Part shown: one piece after another, positions 13,907 through 25,074 of the stretch
Layout of the letters: every line of letters begins with the position of its first letter
How positions within the stretch are numbered: position 1 is the stretch's first letter
DNA from: Vermamoeba vermiformis
Lineage: Eukaryota; Tubulinea; Echinamoebida
Direction: 5' to 3'
Assembly (NCBI GenBank): GCA_045837725.1
Contig: JBEWZL010000198.1
Coordinates: 62,001-126,000 of the forward strand
Length of the DNA stretch: 64,000 nucleotides
Notes under the pieces: model-generated
Seen by the model: the letters and a program-made list of their open reading frames with translations, nothing else
Database searches by the model: none
Told to the model about the DNA's origin: nothing
Translations under genes and position numbers: made by a program

Positions 13907-15876
13907 ATGGCCGATATAGAAATCACGGCCCGTGACTTGAAGAATCCGGGTAAGTCCCGAACTCTTCAGGTCAACAAATCTATGGCTATGGAGGATCTGC
14001 GAAATCTTGTCAGGCAAGCAGATCCTGCGTGGAACCAAGAGTACCTTAGTCTTTATTTGGAAGATGAACAACAGCGCCTTCCTTTATCATTCGTTAGCGA
14101 GCTTAAAGACGGAGATTTGCTTATGGTCGAAGCGATCAACAAAGACGCGGCACCAAGTATGTTTATGGATTGTGCACGATATATTTTAATATTTTGGCAC
14201 TACATTATGCGAAATTATCACTTAAATCGCTCAAATACTGCATTATTTAATATTGATTTTATTTTCAACGTTTATTTTTTTGTCGGTCAAAAATTTCAGC
14301 AACGAGGTCGATTATCCATTAGTTATTGAATACTTTCATTGCTAATATATTCAGAAATATTAATTATTATCCGAACGCACGGGATCTGACCAAAATTTCA
14401 AAATCCGTCATAATGCGGAAATCACAATCAAAATCTCGCTCATACGCATTCATTTACTAACCACTACATTATCTATAGTTGTTGTTGATGAATTCTGGCC
14501 CTACAGACACCGCCATCAAACTGTGGGCTCGCTGCTGATTGTGATCGGCACTCTGCTGCTGGTCGGCGGCCTGTTGTGGGCCTACAAAGCCACGAACAAC
14601 ACTTGGTGGATTCTCGGCAACCCTCCTGAGCGCAATCCTACCGACTATCCCTATCCATTCTGGGTGTTCATGGGCACTTATTTCGCTATTGGTTATTTAT
14701 GTACGTGATCCAAACACGACTCGAAATTGCAACAACTATTTCTTAAATTTAATTAATATAACGATTAACGTAATTATGCTAATAACATTATATTATAGCC
14801 ATTATGGTTGTTGTAAATAGAACTTTGCCGTGGATCCGCGTGCTGTATTTCACTTTTGTCATTTCATTGGCTGGCTGGTTAGCACGTAAGTTATAGCAAC
14901 AATATTCGTACTCAACAATAGTATAATTAACGAGAAACACCACTTAGTAATGGTTATTGTAATTATCAACTATTGGACAACCGATCCTGTCGTTGGCATT
15001 ACAGATCCGTTAGAACAATGCAAAAAAGAGTTTGCAGTCTACAAGAACTTTATCTTTGCAGTCATGTTGTTCCCGATGCATTTAGTCATTGGCTCAGCTC
15101 TGTATTTCCCTCTCTTGGGCTTCTACTTGCACGACACGCAGATGCACCAGAAGCTCGTGCAGGACAAGCAGTCCAATGCTGACTTGAACAGAGATCGCAT
15201 CAAGCGTTACAAGGCCGTGTTGATGGTCTTCAGCATTCTCTGCTTGCTCGCGGCCATTGTCTTCTTGGCTGTCGCTCTCGGTCTCTACTACTATTTCATC
15301 GCTGAGCCCTACAACATGTGGTACCAGCCGTGGATCTATTGGGTCAATGCCGGTGCCTTCTTGCTCTTGGGCATATTTGGCGTCGTTAATTTTGCCAAGT
15401 CTACTCCCGCTTGGGCTCGTACTTGGATCGGTATCATCATCGGTTTCGCTTGCTTGCAAGTCGGATGTAAGCCTCCGTTAGAGGATATAATAGTGCACAT
15501 ATATTAACCTTGTCGTCCTCACAGGCATGGTCGGTCTTGTGGCCCAGTTCTCATCTGGCTATTCTGACGTGCCCGATGACAAGTTGACACTTTACAACAA
15601 CTCGTTCATCGTCACCGTGCTCGGCTTCCCCATCATCATTTTGATTGTTGGCCCTATGTTGTTCACTATTGGCTTTATGTTCTTCCGTGAAGTGAAGGAA
15701 TTCACTCGTGCTGGATCCGGTTACGGTACGCACTTAAGATATTCAACCACTTGTTCTCTGATACTAACATATCTCTAGGCGAGGAATTGACTGTCTACGG
15801 AAATCCTGATGAGCCCGTCAGACCTCGTCGTGAGCGCGAGATTGTGTCGCCTTGGAAGATTATGAAGATCATCTAA
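13907..15876 (+). CDS. Ubiquitin-like domain fused to a multi-pass membrane protein, family not recognised
   Basis: Exon 1 (ATG 13907 to about 14159) encodes roughly 85 residues resembling a ubiquitin-like beta-grasp fold, with no membrane segment (RTLQVNKSMAMEDLRNLV, LKDGDLLMVEAI). An unusually long intron of about 320 bases leads to IVVDEFWPYRHRH, after which the protein is almost entirely membrane. I count seven or eight hydrophobic helices, including SLLIVIGTLLLVGGLLWAY, FAVMLFPMHLVIGSALYF, a Leu/Ala/Val segment near 15230, LLLGIFGVVNFA and TVLGFPIIILIVGPMLFTI. The tail is cytosolic and basic (EPVRPRRERE). The reading frame is continuous across the junction, but without RNA evidence the two parts could be separate genes. 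No known transporter motif was recognised. Confidence 0.65.
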
Positions 15877-16386
15877 AATACTCGTGACTAACGAATCGAA
15901 TCTTTATTTATTGTTCACTTAGCTCTCGTAGCAAGTGATGTTTAATATATTGATAACAATATTAATAAATTATAATTAGTTTGAACGCTTGTTGAAGAAT
16001 TCATTTCAACGGTTTCCCGAGCATATAAGCACAGGTTATCAGAACTTAAACGAGATTCTGCTTGCACCTTTTTCGAATTTACAGACTGGTTTGTTATCAC
16101 ATTACGTATTTGTGAGTTCAGTTGCTGTTCGGGTACGAATCCGGTATCGTCACTTTTGGAAGGTAGATTTCCCGCTAATTACCCAGCTTCGCTCAGTTAA
16201 TTTCGCAGTTTTTCTCGAGAAATTGTACGGGCATGAAATTTTTATGTGACCTGGCGTCACCTAGTGTTCCTCTTTTTTTAAGGTTCCCAAGTTCTGAAGA
16301 GAGAACCCTATTTAGGCTAGAAGACCGTTGATTTTCTTTTTTAATTTCCGAATAGAACAGACAACAACAGAACCCTCGAATAGAAG
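15877..16386. other. Intergenic, no gene seen
   Basis: AT-rich 3' flank of the membrane-protein gene and 5' flank of the small secreted protein. An 86-codon open frame at 15989-16249 lacks an ATG start and resembles nothing I know. The last 60 bases before 16387 are purine/CA-rich, like a 5' leader. Confidence 0.6.
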
Positions 16387-16671
16387 ATGAAAGCTTACCT
16401 CCTATTAATCGTCATTTCAGCCGTCGTAGCGTACTGCTTGGCCAATCAAAACTCCGTGTCGGCATCCAAGAGCGAGTTGGGCGGTGTAACTAACTGCACT
16501 GCAGTGCAGCAGATCTGTTGCAATTACAAGAGCTGCCCTAAGCCTAACCCCACCTATATGGGCATCTGCATTGCCTCGGGCACTTGCCCGAAGAGTTGGA
16601 AGGGTTGCTACTTCGATACCCAATTCTTCGTCTATGACTGCACCAAGTGCGAGTCTAATTGCAACTTTTAA
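16387..16671 (+). CDS. Small secreted Cys-rich protein (94 aa)
   Basis: An intronless 94-residue protein with a clear signal peptide (residues 1 to about 19, AYLLLIVISAVVAYCLA) and a mature part with ten cysteines, implying five disulfides: NCTAVQQICC, KSCPKP, GICIASGTC, KGC and DCTKCESNC. It has the size and shape of secreted defence, signalling or matrix peptides, but I do not recognise the family and assign no function. It lies between two large membrane-protein genes and may be a lineage-specific gene. Confidence 0.75.
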   Translation: MKAYLLLIVISAVVAYCLANQNSVSASKSELGGVTNCTAVQQICCNYKSCPKPNPTYMGICIASGTCPKSWKGCYFDTQFFVYDCTKCESNCNF

Positions 16672-17043
16672 AAGAGATTATGTAATAAAAATGGGGTTAT
16701 GAACCCTAAGCCAAATAAATAGGTATTATTTTCGGTACACTAGTTTGTGCACTTGTTGGTCAAACTTATGCTCATACGGCATAACATACAATGATTATTA
16801 GTAGCAGAAAAAAATTAATCGAGGAACACTATAAACACTTTTAAGAAGAGGATCCACCTACATTCTTCTACTTTTCTACTTTCTATTTATCGCTATTCTT
16901 CGTTTCATGTTGCTCGTTAAGGTAATGGAGCGATTTATGATAGGATGAAATTAGTTCTTTTTCGGTCTCCAGCTCAGTAAAACTGACTGAAAAATTAGTG
17001 TCAGAGTTATTTTCGAGGTTCTGATCGGAGATCCTCAACGGAG
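16672..17043. other. Intergenic, no gene seen
   Basis: An AATAAA-like signal soon after the stop at 16671, then AT-rich sequence without coding character up to the permease start. The last 60 bases are purine-rich leader. Confidence 0.6.
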
Positions 17044-20000
17044 ATGATCAACATGAAGAACAAGGACTTTCTCGAGAATGAACCGTTGATTAATGAAGAT
17101 GAAGCCGATGCAGCATTCGAGAAAAAGATCCCGTCAACATCCGTACTTGGCAATCTTAACGTAGCCTTCCGTTACGTGCTTGCTGAGACGGCTAAAAATA
17201 AGAGGAATTTTTTCGTGGGTGTCATCACCGTATTTATTGTAGTATTTTCTATCAGGTAATATTTTTAATATTTAGGGAAAATTGAAAAAAACCGCTGTTA
17301 AATCTCTAACTTAGTATTTACTCGAGATATTATGTTATCATCATTAATGTTACTATAATATTCATCAAGTTATCATAAATTTAATTAAACAAGTATGGCA
17401 TACTGATCCCCTTTTTTATGACAGTTTATTGCAAAATACAGTTGTAAATAGTCCTGTACTGTTTCTTAAATTATCGGAAGATACTGTCGGTGAGTTTGAC
17501 TTGGTTATGACGCCAAAGTCAACCGCCGAGTCTCAAAGGTAAGCGAAAATTACGGAATAATTTAGTAGATCTGTCATTAATCCAAATATCACTGTTTAGC
17601 TTCTTCCTTAATGCTACGGACGTTGGATTAAGATTAGAAAAAGAGCCAACAGTTGTGGGAACAGCTCCACGCTGGTTATTTTTATCAAAAATTGTAAATA
17701 CCATTAGTCAATCCAACAGCACGACGATTCTATTGATTATCGACTCTATTCGTGAAAAGGTACGTATTAACTGTAATTATAGTAAATTAAATTGCGCTTG
17801 AGTTATGAAAATCCACAACATTTTTCTAATTTCCTTTTTAGGAAATTGGCTTGGGTCGAGGCTGGAATCATCCACCACTCGAGGGCTTTCAAACGCACGT
17901 GTCAAAGAACTTGTTGAAGCAAATTGGCGTGGCTCCAAATAAGGACGAAACGGCAGCACTTCGCTTTGACGCAATTTCAATCTTGCATGTACGTCACTTG
18001 ACAGGTTATAGCTAAGATTAGTATATTGACTATTATTATAGACCTTTTCAGGCTCGAAGCAGAATGAGGACGACTTTGTCAATTCGTACTTGAAGAGCAC
18101 TATGGTTGGCTCGACATTGAATGAAATCGTCACAAAGTACACAGGTCTCAATGTGTCAATTCCATTTTTGGATCAGTTGACTGTCATTGACGCCCTCAAG
18201 TTTTTGAATATTGGTAAGTATTAACGAGTTCATATCAAGCTTGCGTTTATTGACACGTTATAACAGGTGGCTTGGGCAATGCAACTTTCAACGGCTCGTT
18301 GTCCTACGATCAAGTTCAAGCCCTCAAAAATCAGTTCTCCGTCGATGTCAATTTGACTGTTGTCGATGAAATTGACGAGCCTCACGGCAAGTACCCGAAG
18401 GCTCTTGGTAACGTTGCAGTGCTCGAACAGTCTCTCGTGAACGAGTTGTTGATTGACGCCATGACTTACGTGCTGGAACTGGTCGACAACGAGACTATTT
18501 GGAACACGACTTGGGCAAAGGACTTGCCTTTTGAACAGCGAGAACTGCTCAAATTCTTGTTGCCCTTCGCCAAGCAATACACGTACATTCTCAGAGACTT
18601 CAGAGACCACTTCGTGTTGACCGTAAGTGAAGCTCATAAATTATTAAGATGATCATACTAATGATGTGCATAGGACTATGCATTGACTTCCATTGCCATG
18701 TATCGAGATCGTTTTGCAGCGTACATGAAGACCGCACAACAATTGAACGCAGACATCATCAAGTGGAGCAACAAAGTGTCACTGGCGTTGGGCCTGAACT
18801 ACCCCGCTAATTTTGACACCCCGCTGATTGACACGCTGTCCGTGGTCTATTACTTGCGTCTGTTCTTGGATCAGCTTTTGCTCATCGTCGAGCTGTTCTT
18901 GGTCGGTGTTGGCATGTTCTTGATCTACGCGCTGTTGCTCTCAGACGTCGAGTCCAAGGTGTATGAGTGCGGCATGTTGCGTGCGTTGGGCATGGAACAG
19001 TACACGCTCATCGAGCTCCTGGCCATTCAATCACTCTTGTTCTCCATTCCCGCTATTGCTGTCGGTCTCTTGGCCTCATGGCTAGCCTTCATCCCTGTGC
19101 GCAGCGAGCTCGTCTCCTTCACTAACGCGCCTATTCCACTGGGTCTCACTGCTGAGGCAGCTGGCTTGGCGACTGCTATTGGTTTCATCATGCCCCTCAT
19201 TGCGCTGATTGGTCCGATTCAATCAGCACTCAGCAAGACTCTTCGTGACGCATTGGATCTCTACCACTCGTCCGTGAATGACACGCAAGTCACCTTCACT
19301 AAACTCGCCAACTTGGGTCTCAGCCCTGTGCAAACCAACGCCTCACTGTTGATGGTGGTCTTTGGCTTTGTCATCTACTACTTGATCCCCTACTCATTCA
19401 TCTTCCAACAATTCGCGCTCTTCTTTGACATCTTCGTGCTCATCCTCTTGGGCATGTTGTTCGGTCTGTCACTGTTGGCCATGACTATTCACGGCTTCGT
19501 GCAAAAGCTCAGTGTGAACATGATCATGTGGGGCAAGGACCGTCGTGTGTTGAAGACACTCGTCACCAAGAACTTGTGGGGCCACTCGCGCCGTAACACT
19601 AAGACCGCTGTCTTGTTCACCACGTGCATTGCCTTCATGTAAGTCGCGCGTCTTATTATAGTCCTACTTATCTAACATATTTGTAGTATCTTTGCTGGCA
19701 GCATCTTCTTATTGCAAAGTCAAAATCTTGTTGACAACGTCAAGGCAGGCCTTGGATCAGATATCAACGTGATGACATTCTATCCTGAACTCGCACTCGA
19801 TGAAGACAACATTCGCAGCTACTTGAATCAACAGATGGCTAAGCCTAACAGCCCTGTCGTTGGCTTCACTTGTAAGTCAAGCACCGACCTCTCTCAATTA
19901 ATGTACTAATATTGTGCTCAGTCTACACGTTCTATTTGAGTGACTTCCAATTCATGAGGGAGACGAGAATAACTAACTTGGCAGACTTCCCGACAACCAA

Positions 20001-21496
20001 GATTGTAAGTTCATATCATAACGACTACACTAAGCATATCTGACACCTGTTATTTAGTTCTTGTTCGCAGCTGAAGAAAACTATTTGAGTTATGCCTACG
20101 ACCGGTACTTGGTCATCAGTGAATTGGACAACTCGTACACGTACCCCAAGACCCCTAACGGCCGTCCAGACATCATTAAGAGCTTATACGTCGATCCTTA
20201 TGGTACGTCCCTAGTCAATTTATTATCGATAATATTGTTTCTAATGGCCACCCAGATCACTCTCAATCGAACAACACATTCATTCCGCCCGTCATTGGCA
20301 CAGACCCTGTGCCGAGAGTAGGTGTCAAAGTTGTTGTGATTGTTGCACGAGATTAACTGTTTCATTAGGCCACGCAATGGATTCTTGACGTTAGCAACAA
20401 CGAGACTTACACTGAAGTGATTGACATGCTCATCTCTGAGTCCAATGTAAGTGTAGCATTTAAGTGGCAAAGCTCTTATTAACATCATCTTATCAGCGTT
20501 TGCCATTGAGTGTTGACACCAAGACCCCTATGATTCTCACATTGGAGTACTACACCGTCAAGACTATTCGTCGCTGGGAATCTACTAAGCTGTACCTCTT
20601 GACTAAACCTCGTGCCCTCGTCACTAAGATGCCTGGCTTCTTCTTCAGCTCGTACTCACAGACCTCGAAGAACTCGCCAGTGCTCATCTCTATGGACAAC
20701 TATTACAAGTTGATGTTCAGAGCCTTCAACAGCTCTTACATGCGCAATGAAGACTTCCCTGACAAGCCACCCAAGCGCACCTTGTTGGTCAAAGTACGTA
20801 GCAGCATATTCTTTGCGAGATAGCGCTTTAACCTTTGACTATTATAGTTGAAAGATGACGTGAGCACTGAGGACCGCGAGTACATTGTGAACGGCATCAG
20901 AAACTTCTTGCAGTCCGATCAAATCATCGTGTCTGACACGAGCGAACTCGTCAAATCAACTGACATTGCCGTGCTCGTGCTGAACTTGTTCTTCGATTTG
21001 AGTACGTACACGTGTTAGTCCTCACACCTATTCTCCATTACTAACACCTTGTTCAGTCGCTGTGATTGTCATCACGATCTGTTTCTTCGTCTTGTTGGTC
21101 TCGTTCACTTCAAACATCACGGAAAATGCGTGGGAGTTTGGTGTCTTGCGTGCTGTTGGTTTGACTGTACGTACTTTAGTTCTTGTATACTTAGCAGTGC
21201 CCTAATATTGCTTGCACTATTCTTAGTCCTTCCAAGTCATTCGCGTCTACATCTACGAAGCCATGTCCATCATTTTGTCCTCGCTGATACTGGGTACTGG
21301 TCTCGGCATGATGGTGTCAGCTACTTTGACTCTGCAAGCCGATTTGTTCACTGAACTCGCTTTTGAAATGCGATTCCCGCACTTGTTGTTCTGGTCTATT
21401 GTCGTCATGTCGCTCGCTGTAGCTGTCTTGGGCTCGTGGTTGCCAGCCAGAAAATTAGCTAAGAAGAAGATCGCAGCTGCTTTGAAGAACAAATAA
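17044..21496 (+). CDS. Large FtsX/MacB-type (ABC3) permease with two permease units
   Basis: A multi-exon gene for a protein of about 1,050 residues. It has a cytosolic N-terminus with an acidic cluster (ENEPLINEDEADAA), a first membrane helix (FFVGVITVFIVVFSI) and a large extracytosolic domain. Then come three helices in the FtsX pattern near 18860-19220 with the family-typical MLRALGMEQYTLIELLAIQS, a central pair near 19330-19510, another helix and extracytosolic domain (19640-20900), and a final three-helix unit (20970-21470) ending SWLPARKLAKKKIAAALKNK, the classic FtsX C-terminus. FtsX-type permeases couple to an ABC ATPase for lipoprotein or lipid transport, or for mechanotransmission. 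No ATPase is adjacent here. At least 15 short introns. The substrate is unknown. Confidence 0.82.
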
Positions 21497-21629
21497 GACC
21501 TAGACGTTACTTATGAGTTAATTTTTTTAGCAACGATCTGTGTCTGCAAATTAGTACTGTAATAAATAGTTATCGCCCGTTATCAAACGATAGGACTTCG
21601 TGGATCCGACTGCGGCCTGCACACACAGC

Positions 21630-21668
21630 AAGAAAAAAAAAGGAAGGGGGGGGGGGGGGAGAGGAGGA
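21630..21668 (+). repeat. 39-base homopurine tract with A9 and G14 runs
   Basis: All bases are purine, with nine consecutive A at 21633-21641 and fourteen consecutive G at 21646-21659. It runs directly into the ATG of the dehydrogenase fragment. Such tracts can form triplex or G-quadruplex DNA and are also prone to assembly error. Confidence 0.9.
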
Positions 21669-21958
21669 TGAAGGACTATGACTCAGTCAAGCAGACCGTC
21701 CAAGTGATGAACTTCGTGAAGGGAAACGAGTTTGGAGATCCAGCCAAGTTCGCTGTGGCCATTGAAAAGATTCTGGCACTGGAAAAGCCACCTGTTTGCA
21801 TTCCTATTGGCAACGACTCCATTTCTATCGTTCGTGCACGTGTTGCTAAGCATCTCGAAGAGATCGATGCCTACAAACACGTTGGATCTGGCACTGACTT
21901 CGATACGCTAGATGAAGGACAACTCGCAGTACTCAAAATGTTTTCTCAACAACAGTAA
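21668..21958 (+). pseudogene. Orphan C-terminal part of a short-chain dehydrogenase (96 aa)
   Basis: The frame matches the C-terminal third of NAD(P)-dependent short-chain dehydrogenases of the oxidoreductase type: GDPAKFAVAIEKIL, ALEKPPVCIPIGNDSISIVR, HLEEIDAYKHVGSGTDFD (compare GDPAKAA, PPLRLLLG, EIDAWE-STDFD). The Rossmann domain with its GxxxGxG and YxxxK motifs is absent from the 170 bases upstream and from the neighbourhood. An ATG opens the frame immediately after a homopurine tract. Either this is the remnant of a truncated or transposed gene, or the 5' part was lost at an assembly join in the tract. A stand-alone functional peptide is possible but unsupported. Confidence 0.6.
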
Positions 21959-21979
21959 AATAAAATAAATTAAACGGTT

Positions 21980-22335
21980 GCTGCACTCCACGGCGCTTTC
22001 CGTTGTCCATGGTGCTTTGGCGTAGCACGTCGCCGTTTACAATCGATGTTTACACGGACAGTTGTTCGCGTGCAAGTACTGCAAGATGTGCTCTTGATGG
22101 TTGGTCGTGACTACTAGGCACACATCAACGCTCCACGGTGCGCCGTGATCGTGCACGTATTTCAAAGCCCCGAGAAAGCCACATTGAGCAGCTTTGTAAC
22201 ACGTCAGTTATAATGCGCGATAGACCACTCGGCACCCTGTTGGTGCAGGTACTGCAAGCGCGGCACATTGCTGTGTTGTGCGGCGCAGGCGTCAGAACCC
22301 TGGTTGCTCGTCTCTTCCACTTTTGGCATGCCAAT
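21980..22335 (-). pseudogene. Decayed ankyrin-like repeat gene fragment
   Basis: Read on the minus strand, in more than one frame, the stretch gives recurring units such as LQYLHQQGAEWS, LKYVHDHGAPWS and LQYLHANNCP. These match the divergent ankyrin repeats (LxYLHENGCPW) common in amoebae and in large DNA viruses. It is broken in several places and has no intact frame. The GC content is higher than the surroundings. Whether it was a host or virus-derived gene cannot be told from this short piece. Confidence 0.6.
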
Positions 22336-22424
22336 TTTTCGTACAGAAATCATTCACACAAAGTCCAGATGTATATTCCACAAAACATTTAATTTTAATA
22401 TTATATTATATTAGCAGGCATTTT

Positions 22425-24451
22425 ATGTTGCGACAAAGTGCCCGTTTTTTTACCGCGCGATCCGAAAGTTTGCAGCTTGCTTCAGCACAAGGTAAACCAA
22501 CGCCAACCCCTGTTATATTTAGGGACACTTTTTAGGAAATATAATCTATTGCTAAATTGACTGAATCTAGTGCTACAGTATTTTTAAAATTATTATTATT
22601 ATTAATTTTGTTGCAGCGGCAGCCATTCATCTGTTTTCAGCCGCAACACAAAGAACTGGGAGTGCTTCGAGAAGAAAAATCAAATTATTACCCTTCGGCG
22701 GTTAGTGTGTTGAGAGGACGAGCAAATTTTTAATCAACTCTTCAGGTGGTTGCAAAGATCACTCCAACACCAACTTATTTCCTCTACAGTGCAATCGATA
22801 TTTCTCCCACTACCAACCAAACAAAAGATTTACAATCAACGGTGCAATAACGTCATTAACGCACCCTGGTTATTATTTTGTTGATCCGGCTGAAGCGAAC
22901 AGCAGAGACCTTCTCCCTGGCATTTACAGTGGCTCTTACATTATGCTTCACGGTTCTCGAGGTTCTGGAAAGTCGACACGAATGTACAGAGCTTTAGAAC
23001 AATTACAAGAGGATTTTCTTTGCTTGACAATCACTTTCCAAGCAAGTGTGGATTTTAGAAGCCTTGATTCATTTTGGACCTCATTTGGACGTCAGTTGTG
23101 CTCTGACAATAAGCATGTCAACTTACCGAACATCACCTCAGCAGCAGATTTTGCCGATTTACTTTCTAAAGCGAACAAGGAGAAGTTGTTTAAAGGGAAA
23201 AACGTTGTGCTCTTTGTTGATGAATATGATTTACTTTACCAAGCACAACAAGAAGTCTTAGATTCTTTTCTCAACACACTTCGAGGCATAAAGCAACAAA
23301 AAGCAGCATACTGTTTGCAGTCTTTTATCGGAATTGGACCATTTAGTATCCTTGCTTTGTCTGCAAAATCAAGCATTCCATTCAACGTGCAAACTGCAGT
23401 TCAAGTACTGTATTGGACAAGAGAAGAAGTGCATCAATTATTTTCACAGCATTCAACTACAATTGATAGCAGGATAGTGGATGACATTTATGAACGAACT
23501 GCAGGCTACCCTGGACTTGTCTGTCTTTGTGGCAAAATTATCGATGAAAAGCAGCATGTATTAGCAGAACGTTACGATTCATGGCTACAATATGTGACAA
23601 AGAGTTTGGAAAAAGCTATTATTGAATGGCCAACTATGCAAAAGATGGTGGAAACACTTTCAAGCTCATTAGAGCCTATAAAATCAGCAAGAATCCTCCT
23701 TCGACAACGTTTTATACCGAACACAATCTCACCAATTGTTCTGAATACACAAGAAGAACTCAATTGTGGCAAATTTTTAGCAGCTGAAGGAGCTTTAGTA
23801 CCGGTAGATTTATCAACTTTTCGTATTCCATCACCTTTCATGCATTGCTTGTTATTGGAAAGAGTTCTTACAGTAGACAAAAGAGCAAAAATACCCTCGG
23901 AGGCTGTTCCATTTATCACTTCTATGCATGGCACTACAATAGACGTCCAAAAACTTATCACACTGACAATTGCTTGCATTGAGCCCTCAATCATCCAATC
24001 AGCCTTTCATAGGGCACACAAGAAATCAAGGCTTCCTGGCATGAAGAGTGATTCATTTGTACCACAAGAAGCTGTTTATCATGCAGAGCTATTTGCTATA
24101 CTTCGAGACTGGCTACCATCTGATGTAACCCTACTGACACAAGTCACCTTGCCATCGTTAGATTCAAATAGTAGATGCAACTTGTTTATGGAAGTGTCCC
24201 CATCAAGCAGGATTGTCATTGAATTAGTTGCCAATGCACCAATTTCTATTATAGAGGAGCACTATGATCATGCACTGGAATATGGCAAACACTTGGATGC
24301 AACAGAAGTTTGGGTCTTGCATTTTACTTTAAAAGAGGAAGGAGATGATTTCCACTATCCAGTGCCAAAGGATAAATCGTTGAACGTAATGCATATCTGG
24401 CACAAAGCAGACTTTTCATCGTATAATGTGGTTTGTATGACTAGAGAGTAG
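22425..24451 (+). CDS. Crinkler-type P-loop NTPase with C-terminal restriction-endonuclease-like domain
   Basis: Three exons (22425-22491, 22617-22700, 22746-24451) encode about 615 residues. The N-terminus, MLRQSARFFTARSES, is Arg/Ser-rich and acid-free until late, like a mitochondrial presequence. It leads to LLPFGGCKDHS and HPGYYFVDP, then Walker A (HGSRGSGKSTRMYRAL) and Walker B (VVLFVDEYDLLY). Next come family motifs LQSFIGIGPFSIL, IPFNVQ, WTREEVHQLF and GYPGLVCLCGKII. These are hallmarks of the NTPase module of Crinkler (CRN) proteins known from oomycetes, glomeromycete fungi and amoebae. The C-terminal part (HAELFAILRDWLP, then IVIELV) looks like the PD-(D/E)XK-fold partner domain; the usual GRIDFY aspartate is replaced (SRCNLFM). 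The function here is unknown; roles proposed for the family are in biological conflict. Intact frame. Confidence 0.75.
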
Positions 24452-25074
24452 TGGCTTGTTTGAAGCAAATAAAAACCCAGGTTCGAAGGAATCTAGCAGT
24501 TTCTCATAACTAGCAGCGTTGCGTGCCATTTCTACGTCTCTCCAATTGTCACAGATCGCTGACAAAAAGTATTTCGTGGACGACTGAAAATTTGAAGCAA
24601 GTGTCCTCCGAGCGCTGCCTTAGTGACCACTGCTTTGAATTACACACGCAGTAGTGTGTTTGTACGTGCTGAAGACACCTGAGTGAGCTGCACAGCTATG
24701 CAGCATTTTCGATCGAGGCAGATTCGCGTGACATGACAATTTTAGCACTTGTGAGTCTCAATAAGGACGATAAATATTCCATTCTTAGCTGCGACGGTGC
24801 TGTAAAGAATCTTCTGGTTGTGCGTTCGTGAATCTGGTTGGAAGATGTCTTTGCCTTTAAATTTAATATCAGATAAATGCAATTAAGGTTAAAATAATTT
24901 TAAAAATTACCTTTTGATATATGCAAGTGTTCTCTTGCCTTAAGTGCTTGGAAACTAGTTTGACAACGAAATCTGGATGCGCTTGATGAATTGCGGGGCC
25001 ATTTTTCTCAATCGTTCGTCATCTTTAATGTTTTTAAATATTTCTGTTAATATGTCGATAGGGAGAGATTCCAT
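24452..25074 (-). pseudogene. F-box-like gene, apparently decayed
   Basis: On the minus strand an ATG at 25072-25074 opens MESLPIDILTEIFKNIKDDE, a good F-box start (LPxDILxEIF), but the frame closes after about 39 codons. The plausible continuation (HPDFVVKLVSKHLRQENTC) lies in another frame of the same stretch without room for an intron. A GT-AG intron (about 24848-24911) then leads to an Arg/Ser/Leu-rich exon open to 24696. A last open piece, KYFLSAICDNWRDVEMARNA, occupies about 24410-24580. F-box proteins are substrate adaptors of SCF ubiquitin ligases. The frame break and lack of a clean gene model suggest a pseudogene or a sequence error. Confidence 0.4.

Noticed and set aside
15989-16249. 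86-codon open frame downstream of the Ubl-membrane gene
   Set aside because: No ATG start, no family resemblance, AT-rich intergenic position.
24452-24560. GGTTCGAA word resembling a tRNA T-loop
   Set aside because: No matching acceptor, D-arm or anticodon stem nearby.
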